The notes beneath the pieces were generated by a model. The model made no database searches. It had not been told where the DNA came from and saw nothing but the letters and a program-made list of their open reading frames with translations. Shown here in pieces: positions 34,980 through 42,292 of a DNA stretch of 64,000 nucleotides (the first letter of the stretch is position 1; every line of letters starts with the position of its first letter). Source of the DNA: Pullichristensenella sp963930055 (GTDB taxonomy: Bacteria; Bacillota; Clostridia; Christensenellales; Aristaeellaceae). The stretch lies in assembly GCA_963930055.1 (NCBI GenBank), contig CAWVKS010000009.1:62001-126000 (forward strand), in the 5' to 3' direction. The position numbers and the translations under genes were made by a program.

Positions 34980-37205
34980 TTAACCTCCGTATCTGAGCAT
35001 CATGAAGTGCCCGTTTGCGCATCGGAAAGCGACCGCGGCGTCCGCCCCGAAGATCAGGGAATCGGTGGCGTGGACCCGGGGCGAAGTCATCTTGTTTTCC
35101 TTTACGGTGATCATGGCCATGTCGTTTTCGGAAATGACCACGCCTTCATGGGTGACGTGCGTCTCGAAAGGGCTGTCCGAAGAATACAGCCCGATGTCGG
35201 AACCGTCGATATGCACACCGCTTTCGATGTTTGAAACGCGGTCGCCTACCGCTTCGATCTCCTCTTTTCTCAGCGTGATGCCGTTTGTGTTCGCCTCGAT
35301 CTCCACCCGCAGAGCATCGATCTGCTCATTGTATTTCGACGCTTCCGCTACCTGGGCAAATATCCTGTCCGGCGAAACGATGAACTCGGCGTGCTGCGCC
35401 ACGGTATTGCCCAGTATGCCAAATTCTTCCTCAAGCGCCGCCAGCGTACTGTCCACTTCGGAAAGGCCGGAACGAAGGTCGCCCGTATCGTTTACCACCT
35501 CCCAGCCCGAGCCGTAGATCGTGGCCGTGAGCGCGTCCGCGTCGGCGCGGATGTTGAGCTGTCCCGGCTGCGGTGCGATGGGCACAACAGCCGTCAGCGC
35601 TTCCGTTTCCGGCGCGGCGAGTTCGTAGACCAGCGTCACCGGCGTGCCGGCGGAATCCTGCTGTTGCAGCCATGCGTTGAACGCCTCAGCCGTCGCCTGC
35701 GTCGTGAAGAACCACGCCTGCGGGCCATCCCCCGAGTTGGGGATGCCGAGCATGACCGTCCCCGCGACGCGCTCGCTTTGTACGGCGTTGCGGGGGATCA
35801 CCGTAAAGTGGCTGCACATGCCGGCGAAGTTCTCCTTGTGGGCCGCCCCGCTCCCCGTTAGCGGCGCTGTGTACGCGTATACGCCCTCCGGCGTAGCAAA
35901 CGTCGACGCATATGGCGCATACTGGTCGCCGTCCGCGATAAACGTCCCTGTCCTGCGCGTCACCAGCACGTCGCCGTCCACGGACACTTCCACCGTGTCC
36001 TCCGCCCCCGGCAGGCCGTAGAGCGGTTCCGTTGGCGTGACTGTGCCGCCGCCCATGGGGGTGTAGGGTTCGTATGAAGTAGCGGATGGTATATCGCTGC
36101 CGCGTGATAAAAACGCGTAAATCGTTGTATCTATCGTAGTTCCGTCTGCTACGGCAATATAAAAATACTGCGGTATATCCCCACTCTCTATTGTAATATT
36201 GTGGGTGTACCAGAAGTTTGAACCAGTATTGGCCTTCTTCACAACAAACTGTGGCACGACACCACTCACGCCAGATGCAATCATGCGGTAGTCCCCCGGC
36301 GGGAGATGAAAGTTTTCAAAATACATAACGTTGCTTTCACTGTTGCCTATCGAAGTTCCAGCGACATGAACACTACCATCATCATTCCAGGTATATGTTA
36401 TTCCAGCTCTTGAATACACCGGATTTGAAGGCTTTTGATATGGCATCAAATTCTTCCCACACGCCTGCACCTCTACGCTCTCCCGCCCCGAGATCGCGCG
36501 TATGTTGCTCGGCGACGGGTCGCCCGTCCCCGCCTGCCGCGCCCGGCACCCAGCCTCCACAGCCACGCTTTCGATCTGCCCCTGCGCGTTGTCAAGGGCA
36601 AGCAGCGCCGCGCCAGAGGCCGTTTCTGTATACTCCCGCGCCGTGCTGACGTCCGCCCCGCGCCACTTGCGCCAAACACTGGGGGATACGCCCGTATCCA
36701 CCCACATCTTCCCCGCTTCCGGGGTGGTCTCCGGCGGCGTCGCGGAAATATACGGCGTTGCGAAGTCCGCCGTCTCCTGCGCCTGCTCCACTTCCGCCTT
36801 CGTCGCCTTCAGCGCGACCTCTTCCTGCGTCTGCGTGATCGCCGTCTCAGCCACGGTGACGCGCTCTTCCAGGTCCTCTACGGCGTCCTGGGCGGCGTCG
36901 GCCGATTCCTGCGCCGCGTGCGCCTTGTTCCACGCCGCCTTCGCCGCCTCGTAGCTTGAGTCCACGCTCACCGGCGTGTATTGGAACGTCCCGTCGCTGT
37001 ACACCGTCAATTCCACGAAGTACAGCGTATTCGTCGAACCGTCCTCATACCCCGGCTCCGTGTCCGTCCAGTCCGACGGCGGCGGGTTTGTCGTCGGCGC
37101 AGGCGGAGGGGCCAGCGTCGAGGATTGCAGCTTGTAGTACCACCACACGCTCTCCACATCCATGACCGCCGAGAGCGTGATCGTCGCCGTCGCCTTGACC
37201 GCCAT
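34980..37205 (-). CDS. Phage tail fibre/baseplate protein with coiled coils and an inserted AT-rich domain
   Basis: 741 residues. The N-terminal 85 residues form a beta domain (VESVWWYYKLQSSTLAPPPA); residues 85-155 are a coiled coil (AWNKAHAAQESADAAQDAVE...). PYISATPPETTPEAGKMWVDTG is a common fibre linker. Residues about 255-380 (DNA 36055-36440) resemble carbohydrate-binding beta-sandwich domains of baseplate proteins (NLMPYQKPSNPVYSRAGITY, NFHLPPGDYRMIASG) and are markedly AT-richer than the rest, suggesting recent module exchange. A second coiled coil and a tail-tip end follow. It is probably part of the host-recognition device. Confidence 0.75.
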   Translation of the reverse strand: MAVKATATITLSAVMDVESVWWYYKLQSSTLAPPPAPTTNPPPSDWTDTEPGYEDGSTNTLYFVELTVYSDGTFQYTPVSVDSSYEAAKAAWNKAHAAQESADAAQDAVEDLEERVTVAETAITQTQEEVALKATKAEVEQAQETADFATPYISATPPETTPEAGKMWVDTGVSPSVWRKWRGADVSTAREYTETASGAALLALDNAQGQIESVAVEAGCRARQAGTGDPSPSNIRAISGRESVEVQACGKNLMPYQKPSNPVYSRAGITYTWNDDGSVHVAGTSIGNSESNVMYFENFHLPPGDYRMIASGVSGVVPQFVVKKANTGSNFWYTHNITIESGDIPQYFYIAVADGTTIDTTIYAFLSRGSDIPSATSYEPYTPMGGGTVTPTEPLYGLPGAEDTVEVSVDGDVLVTRRTGTFIADGDQYAPYASTFATPEGVYAYTAPLTGSGAAHKENFAGMCSHFTVIPRNAVQSERVAGTVMLGIPNSGDGPQAWFFTTQATAEAFNAWLQQQDSAGTPVTLVYELAAPETEALTAVVPIAPQPGQLNIRADADALTATIYGSGWEVVNDTGDLRSGLSEVDSTLAALEEEFGILGNTVAQHAEFIVSPDRIFAQVAEASKYNEQIDALRVEIEANTNGITLRKEEIEAVGDRVSNIESGVHIDGSDIGLYSSDSPFETHVTHEGVVISENDMAMITVKENKMTSPRVHATDSLIFGADAAVAFRCANGHFMMLRYGG

Positions 37206-37208
37206 GCC

Positions 37209-38297
37209 TTATCCCTCCAGTTGGGCGATGAACGTCGCCTTGTTGCTCACGTCGCCCGCCGATATATCCAGCGTCTGCCCCGTGGCGATGGCCTCGCTGC
37301 CGCCGTCCTTGTACCACTTGATCGTCCCCAGCGCCGTCAGCGCCGAGCCGGTCACTTCCACGCCCGCCTTGTACACATGCGCCGTCAGCGTGGTGACGAT
37401 GGCGCTGTTTTTGAAGATCGTGCCCGCCGACGAGGTGATCGTCATGGTGATGGCGTCCGCGCCCGCCGCGCCGGTTTCGCCCTGCTTGGCCACGGAGTAG
37501 ACGGGGTCGGACTTCGTCCCGTCCGTGTAGGTCAGCACCATCTTCGTCCACAAATACTGCCCCGCGGGGACGGAGGGCGGCGTACTTACCCAGCTGCCCG
37601 TCGGCGGTGTAGTGTTGGATGTGCCCGCCTGATAGGTGATGGCCGTGCTCGCCACGCCGTTGCCTGTCGCGCCCGTAGCCCCCTGCGCACCCGTCGCGCC
37701 CTGCTTGGCTACGGAATAGATGGGTGCGGAAGTGGTGTCGTCGGTGTAGTTGAGCACCATTTTCGTCCACAGGTACTGCCCGGCGGAGACGGCGGGCGGC
37801 GTGTCCGACCAGGAGCCTGTCGGCGGCGTAGTGCTCGACGCGCCCGCCTGATACGTAGTGGTGACGCTCTCCACGCCCTTACCCGTCGCGCCGGCCGGCC
37901 CCTGCGGGCCCTGTGCGCCCGTGGCGCCTGTAGCGCCGGTAAAGGCGATGGCCACGGAGAACTTCTTCGTGATCGTCACCGAGCCGTTTTCCAGCAGCAC
38001 CGGGATCTCCAGCACCCCCGCGGTCGTGAACGAGGCGCTGGCCGTGATCGTCAGCGTCGGCGCGGTGGTATCCCCGTCCGAAGAAACGGTGATGCCCGCG
38101 GGCTTGGTGATGTTGCTGGGGTTCACCGAGGCCGGTATCTGCTGCGCGCCGCGCATGGCGATGACCTGCGTGGTGCATGTGCCCGCCTTGGCCGCGTTCA
38201 CCGTGCCGGGGAAGGTATAGCTGTCTGAGGTGAGGATAACGGAATATGCGTCGGTAATGTCAACGATGGAAATTTGGTCTGCGCTCTTGATGGCCAT
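37209..38297 (-). CDS. Phage tail protein with collagen-like linkers and repeated modules
   Basis: 362 residues, start fixed by AAGGAGG before the ATG at 38297. A beta-rich N-terminus (residues 1-118) is followed by a collagen-like Gly-X-Y run (GATGATGAQGPQGPAGATG) and two tandem copies of a 55-residue unit, YQAGxSxTTPPTGSW then TPPxVxAGQYLWTKMVL and YSVAKQG, joined by a second GATGAQGATGATG run. The C-terminal domain (GTIFKNSAIVTTLTAHVYKAG) is a beta domain that also occurs at the end of the adjacent Tal-like protein. Collagen-like runs are common in phage fibres and may form triple helices. Four bases separate it from the next gene. Confidence 0.75.
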   Translation of the reverse strand: MAIKSADQISIVDITDAYSVILTSDSYTFPGTVNAAKAGTCTTQVIAMRGAQQIPASVNPSNITKPAGITVSSDGDTTAPTLTITASASFTTAGVLEIPVLLENGSVTITKKFSVAIAFTGATGATGAQGPQGPAGATGKGVESVTTTYQAGASSTTPPTGSWSDTPPAVSAGQYLWTKMVLNYTDDTTSAPIYSVAKQGATGAQGATGATGNGVASTAITYQAGTSNTTPPTGSWVSTPPSVPAGQYLWTKMVLTYTDGTKSDPVYSVAKQGETGAAGADAITMTITSSAGTIFKNSAIVTTLTAHVYKAGVEVTGSALTALGTIKWYKDGGSEAIATGQTLDISAGDVSNKATFIAQLEG

Positions 38298-38311
38298 GGG
38301 TGTTTTCCTCC

Positions 38312-41191
38312 TTATACGATAAGTTCACACAGAAAGGTCACTTTGGTGTCTACGTCGTCGGGGCTGAGGGTGAACTGAAATCCTCCGTTTGAGAGCCGCT
38401 CGTCCGAAGCGGAGATGAGGCCGAAGGTGGTCTCGTCCATCTTCTGCCACTTCCACTGCAGGTGTGCGGCGCTGCCGAAGGTGGCGTGGAGCTGTTCGGG
38501 CGTGGTGATGCGCTCGCTTCCGCGGTAGACGGCCACGGACAGGACGGTGGAGACGGCGTTGTTCTTGAACACCGTACCTCTGCTGCTGTCGATGCGCAGC
38601 GTCGTCGCCGGTTCGCCGTCCGTCCCGGAAAGGCACACGGGGTCGGTCTGCGTAGTATTGCCGGACGTATAGGTCGTCACGGTCTTTTGCCAGATATGCA
38701 TGCCGTCGGCGCGCTCCGGCGGCGTTAAAGACCAGCCCGAATCAGGCGGCGCTGTCGGGCTGCTCGAAGCTGCGTAGTAAATATCCGTCGATTTGACCGT
38801 CCCGTTCAGGCTGGAAACGATGCTCTCGATCTTCTCGTTCGCGCTGAACGTCAGGCTGTTGCCGATCGCCTCGATGCTGGTCGTGTAAAGCGTCGGAATA
38901 GTAGCCGAAGCGATGAGCGCTTCGCCCGCGGTGATCTGCCCGGCGGTCAGGGCTTGGGTGAGAATCGTATTTAATATCGCCTGCTGCGCGGTGATGGTGC
39001 TGCCGTGGATGCTTCCGGCATTGATGGTAGTGGTGGCGATGGGCTTGCCGCCCTCCGTCACCCCGGCGGCGGCTTCCCCCGCGCTGACCGCGACTTCCGC
39101 CGTGGAGAGCGTGCCGTCCGTGCCGACGGTGACTTCGTAGTACTTGCCGTCCTCGCCGGGCAGCACCAGAGAGCCGATGACCGCGCCGAGCATATTCGCC
39201 TGCGTAACGGTCAGGTTTTCGATGCTGACGCTCCCGGCCACACCTTGACCTAGGATGAACACGCTGCCCAAAAAGTTCTCCACTTCGGCAAAATCAAATT
39301 CGCCCGTCGCCACCTGCGCGTGGATGATCTCCGCGACCACGGCGTTGAGGTCGTCGATCTGCGCCGTGCCGATGGTCGCGCCGGCAATTTTGGCCTCGGC
39401 GATGGCGGCGACCTGCGCCGTCAGGTTTTCGATCTGCGCCCAGTCGATGTCCGCATCGCCCAAATGCGCCTTGGCGATGGTGGCGATGTCCGCCGCCAGC
39501 GTGCCGATCTGCGCCCAGTCGATGTTCGCGTTTTCGATGTTCGCCGTGGTGATCTGCGCCAGCGCGATGGTGGCGATGTCCGCATAGAGCTGGTCCGTGG
39601 TGACGCTTTCCGCCACCAATTCGTGTATGTACGCCTTCAGCGCCGTGATGCTGTTTGCCGAAAGCTGCTCCACCGCCGCGGTGTTGATGTGCGCGTACTG
39701 CACGGCCAACTCCCGCAGCTGCGCCGAGCCCACCGCGCCGGGCGCGATCTTGATGGTCTTGACGCTGCCGCGCTGCAACTCGTAGCCATACACCGTCGTT
39801 TTCAGGTCGGCGATCTCGCCCAGCGTCACCGACTCGTACTTCTTCCCCAGCGCGTCCCACTTGTAGCCCGTCACGCGCACCGCCGCGTCGATGCCCGCGC
39901 TTTTGGAGATCACCCGCACCGTGTCGTAGAGGTGCACCGCCTCCAGGTCGGCGTACTGCCTGTACTCCTCCGTCTCCCCCAGCGCCACGAAGTCCACGTC
40001 CAGCCCCACCGTGGGCAGGTCGACGCCGTTGTCCGCAAAGTCCGCCTCGGCCAATTCCGTGAGCTTCGCGCGCGCCTGCGCGGCGTTCTCGATGCCATCC
40101 TGCCCGATTTTTACGTCGTACTCCACCGTCTGCGCGCAGATCACGGGATAGTCGCCTATGTGCGGGCTGTCCATGTAGGTCGTGCCCTCCAGCAGCAGCG
40201 GCTTGCCCTCCTTGTCCTGCCCCACGGGGATGATGCGCGTCACCAGGCTGTCCCAGTCCGTGGTCAGCGTCGCCCCCAACAGGTTCTTGCCGTGGCGGAT
40301 GGTCACGCCGGTTTCGCGCTCCATGTCCGGCAGAAGCCAGACGTCGAAGTTGTCGCGGATGAGCCGCGCCCCCGCCTGCGGCACGACGCCGTCGTCCGGG
40401 TCGAGCAGGCACTCCACCAGCCCCCGGCGGGTGTACTCGCCCGTCACCGTGCCGCCAAGCTGGCTGTGCACGGTAAAGCCGTGCGGGTTGAGCGCCCGCT
40501 CAAACAGCCCCGCCACCACCGCGTCCGCCGCCGCGCCCTCGGGCGCGTATTCGTTTTTGACCACGTTGCCCAGCAGGTCGTAGAAGATGTGCCGCGCCTC
40601 CACGCGCACTTCGCGCTCCGCCGCGTCCCGCTCCACCTTAAAAATGCGGAACAGCTGCATGCGCGACTGCACCGGGTAGACCACACGCTCCGGCGAAGGC
40701 GCGTCGCCCGCGATGGTCTCCGTTTCGTCCCGCACGTGGACGAGGTACTGCATGCTCATGTAGCCCGTCGCCCCCGACGCGCGCACGATGGCCTGCCCCC
40801 AGCCGTTTGCCTGCGAGAGTACGACCACTTCCGTGCCGGGGCGGTACTTGGAGAGTATCTTCGTCGACGTAGACGGCCCCTGTCGCAAATGCAGGTTGGC
40901 CCCGGTGTTGGTCTGCACCTTGTAGATCTTGCGCGTCACGGTCACCGGCTCCGCGGGTATTTCCCCGTCCGCGTCCTCGTCCGCCAGCGGCGTTTCGCGC
41001 ACCGGCGCGGGCGCCTTGACGATACAGCCCACGCCGATGTTCAGCCACTTCCCCGCCCCGTCCATGGGGTGGGTCATGGTCAGCTCATACATGCCCCCGG
41101 CCTGTTCCTCGACGACGCACTCGTAAGGCGCCAGCGCCCCAAGGCCGAGCGTGGAAAAATCCTGCGCGTTTGGCGCGTAGATCGTTACCAT
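38312..41191 (-). CDS. Tail-associated hub (Tal-like) protein with an inserted SH3 domain
   Basis: 959 residues. The N-terminus (MVTIYAPNAQDF ... MYELTMTHPMD) and the block QLFRIFKVERDAAEREVRVEARHIFYDLLGN are the conserved hub of prophage tail endopeptidase-like proteins that cap the tail tube. Between them, at residues about 86-152, lies a bacterial SH3 domain (TGANLHLRQGPSTSTKILSKYRPG), a peptidoglycan-binding fold not usual at this spot. Residues about 470-640 are rich in repeats of the type IENANIDWAQIGTLAADIA, which look like a beta-helical or coiled shaft. The C-terminal 190 residues share modules with the next gene. It is the first gene after the toxin-antitoxin unit. Start: ATG behind GGAAGGAAGG. 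Confidence 0.82.
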   Translation of the reverse strand: MVTIYAPNAQDFSTLGLGALAPYECVVEEQAGGMYELTMTHPMDGAGKWLNIGVGCIVKAPAPVRETPLADEDADGEIPAEPVTVTRKIYKVQTNTGANLHLRQGPSTSTKILSKYRPGTEVVVLSQANGWGQAIVRASGATGYMSMQYLVHVRDETETIAGDAPSPERVVYPVQSRMQLFRIFKVERDAAEREVRVEARHIFYDLLGNVVKNEYAPEGAAADAVVAGLFERALNPHGFTVHSQLGGTVTGEYTRRGLVECLLDPDDGVVPQAGARLIRDNFDVWLLPDMERETGVTIRHGKNLLGATLTTDWDSLVTRIIPVGQDKEGKPLLLEGTTYMDSPHIGDYPVICAQTVEYDVKIGQDGIENAAQARAKLTELAEADFADNGVDLPTVGLDVDFVALGETEEYRQYADLEAVHLYDTVRVISKSAGIDAAVRVTGYKWDALGKKYESVTLGEIADLKTTVYGYELQRGSVKTIKIAPGAVGSAQLRELAVQYAHINTAAVEQLSANSITALKAYIHELVAESVTTDQLYADIATIALAQITTANIENANIDWAQIGTLAADIATIAKAHLGDADIDWAQIENLTAQVAAIAEAKIAGATIGTAQIDDLNAVVAEIIHAQVATGEFDFAEVENFLGSVFILGQGVAGSVSIENLTVTQANMLGAVIGSLVLPGEDGKYYEVTVGTDGTLSTAEVAVSAGEAAAGVTEGGKPIATTTINAGSIHGSTITAQQAILNTILTQALTAGQITAGEALIASATIPTLYTTSIEAIGNSLTFSANEKIESIVSSLNGTVKSTDIYYAASSSPTAPPDSGWSLTPPERADGMHIWQKTVTTYTSGNTTQTDPVCLSGTDGEPATTLRIDSSRGTVFKNNAVSTVLSVAVYRGSERITTPEQLHATFGSAAHLQWKWQKMDETTFGLISASDERLSNGGFQFTLSPDDVDTKVTFLCELIV

Positions 41192-41216
41192 GGCGTCCCT
41201 CCTTCCTTCCGGGCAT

Positions 41217-41249
41217 GAAAAAACCGCGCCCCGCTTTCGCGGCCGCGGC
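41217..41249 (-). terminator. Terminator of the toxin mRNA, upstream of the Tal-like gene
   Basis: On the minus strand a GC-rich hairpin (GCCGCGGCCGC, GAAA loop, GCGGGGCGCGG) is followed by TTTTTT (41217-41222). It would end the toxin transcript; late tail transcripts must read through it to reach the Tal-like gene 26 nt further on. Confidence 0.75.
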
Positions 41250-41250
41250 G

Positions 41251-41279
41251 TTGACTTCCGTTCGCTCTTGTGTTATAAT
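41251..41279 (+). promoter_or_regulatory. Antitoxin RNA promoter (antisense)
   Basis: On the plus strand, opposite to all tail genes: TTGACT (41251-41256), 17-bp spacer, TATAAT (41274-41279). No protein-coding frame with a ribosome binding site follows, so it is predicted to make an antisense RNA against the 3' part of the toxin mRNA. Confidence 0.85.
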
Positions 41280-41285
41280 GACGGC

Positions 41286-41370
41286 AGGAAGGGATGACGC
41301 CTCTGAACCGGCTTCCCCCTCCGTTATGGATTGAGCCGCCTGTCAGTTTGCGCTGATGGCGGCTCGTGCT
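41286..41370 (+). ncRNA. Predicted antisense RNA antitoxin (RatA-like arrangement)
   Basis: Transcription from the promoter at 41251-41279 would start near 41286 and run into the 3' end of the convergent toxin gene. It contains a stem-loop (GAGCCGCC at 41333-41340 with GGCGGCTC at 41358-41365, plus inner TCAG/CTGA pairs) followed by GTGCTTTACTT, which may be its terminator. The 3' end is an estimate. In txpA/ratA of Bacillus subtilis the antitoxin RNA likewise overlaps the toxin mRNA 3' end; the similarity here is in arrangement, not proven sequence homology. Confidence 0.65.
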
Positions 41371-41457
41371 TTACTTATCGTTCTTGTAAAAGCTCATTGC
41401 GGCCAGTACAAGCATGATAATCGCTACAACAAGGGACAACATTTCGTAGTCCGTCAT
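41371..41457 (-). CDS. Putative holin-like type I toxin peptide
   Basis: 28 residues: MTDYEMLSLVV, a hydrophobic helix through AAMSFY, and a charged end KNDK. This matches the putative holin-like toxin family found in Firmicutes prophages: an MxxYExLSL start, one membrane helix and a short basic-acidic tail. It has an unusually strong ribosome binding site, AAAGGGGGTGATC, matching the 16S anti-SD in 12 of 13 positions, eight bases before the ATG. The gene has its own promoter, a leader with a 5' hairpin, a terminator and an opposing promoter at its 3' end, all within 350 bp between Dit and Tal. It would insert into and damage the membrane when not repressed. The gene is too short for routine gene calling. 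Confidence 0.82.
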   Translation of the reverse strand: MTDYEMLSLVVAIIMLVLAAMSFYKNDK

Positions 41458-41537
41458 AACGATCACCCCCTTTGGTAAGAGGGCGAGAAGCCAAGCGCCA
41501 TCTGTTTCCTTCCTGCCGGGAGCATTGCTCCGGCATT

Positions 41538-41567
41538 ATTCTAGCATATATGTAGCTGTCACGTCAA
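41538..41567 (-). promoter_or_regulatory. Toxin mRNA promoter
   Basis: On the minus strand TTGACG (41562-41567), 18-bp spacer, TAGAAT (41538-41543) with a TGC extension directly before the -10. It begins just after the Dit stop codon. The predicted transcript starts near 41531 with a GCCGGAGC-AAT-GCTCCCGGC hairpin, the kind of 5' structure that stabilises type I toxin mRNAs. Confidence 0.75.
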
Positions 41568-41569
41568 TG

Positions 41570-42292
41570 TCAAAGGTCCCGCCAGCGGGGCGTGACCGTT
41601 ACTTTCGTCACCCCGTCCCCCGTCCAGGAAATGATGTTCGCCCCAGGCGCGAGCGTGGGGAAGTCCTCATCCATGAGCGTCACCACGCTGTTTTTAAGCT
41701 GCGTCTCGTCGAGGTTAAAGCATTCCCCGAGCTCGCTGTCCAGGATGATCCCCCCGCCCAGATCGTCCACCTCCACGATCTGCGTGCCGATGGTCAGCAC
41801 CGCCGTCCCCGTGCCCATGATCTTGATGCACGGGGCGCTTTTGTACGTGCCGGGGTTTGTCACCGTGTCCGGATTGCCGTCTAACGGGATGTCCTCCACG
41901 CTGCGATGGTACAAAAACGGCTGGCAATCGAACGTCACCGTGAACGCCTGATTCACAAAGCGGTTCATGGCCGCCGAGCGGGAGAACCCCTTGACCACCC
42001 GCGCGCGGTAGAAGCGCTCCGGGTCGTCGGAAAAGCGCAACTCGCCCGCGCCGCGCAGCCATGCGTCCACGGCGGCCATGTCGGCATCGTCCGTAGTCTG
42101 GCACTGCACGCGCGTGAGCACGTTGTCAAACGCGCCGTCCGCCGCCCACAAATAGCCGTCCCGTCCCGGCACTTCCACAAGCTTCCCGCGCTCCGCCGGA
42201 TGATAGCGCACCGGCAGGGAGAGCAGGCGCACGCCCTTGTCGGTATTGCGTGCGCCCGCGAATTCAAACCATACGGATTCCAGTTTTTTCAT
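41570..42292 (-). CDS. Phage distal tail (Dit) protein
   Basis: 240 residues from the ATG at 42292, which overlaps the tape-measure stop (ATGA). The block KLVEVPGRDGYLWAADGAFDN near the N-terminus and RFSDDPERFYRARVVKGF, FTVTFDCQPFLYHRS are typical of Dit proteins, which form the hexameric ring joining the tail tube to the tail-tip hub. The C-terminal half (VTNPGTYKSAPCIKIMGTGT) is the galectin-like domain of the family. Its place between tape measure and Tal is canonical, but a toxin unit is inserted directly after its stop codon. Confidence 0.88.
   Translation of the reverse strand: MKKLESVWFEFAGARNTDKGVRLLSLPVRYHPAERGKLVEVPGRDGYLWAADGAFDNVLTRVQCQTTDDADMAAVDAWLRGAGELRFSDDPERFYRARVVKGFSRSAAMNRFVNQAFTVTFDCQPFLYHRSVEDIPLDGNPDTVTNPGTYKSAPCIKIMGTGTAVLTIGTQIVEVDDLGGGIILDSELGECFNLDETQLKNSVVTLMDEDFPTLAPGANIISWTGDGVTKVTVTPRWRDL

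Larger units (their letters stand above)
41282..41518 (-). repeat. 11-bp inverted repeat joining the 5' and 3' ends of the toxin mRNA
   Basis: CGGCAGGAAGG in the toxin leader (41508-41518, minus strand) is exactly complementary to CCTTCCTGCCG in its 3' untranslated region (41282-41292). Such 5'-3' long-range pairing keeps the ribosome binding site inactive in hok- and aapA-type type I toxin mRNAs. The 3' arm lies at the predicted start of the antisense RNA. Confidence 0.75.

Noticed and set aside
39320..41218. A 632-codon plus-strand open frame opposite the Tal-like gene
   Set aside because: Arg/His/Val-rich mirror frame; the antisense promoter at 41251 lies beyond its end and points away from it.
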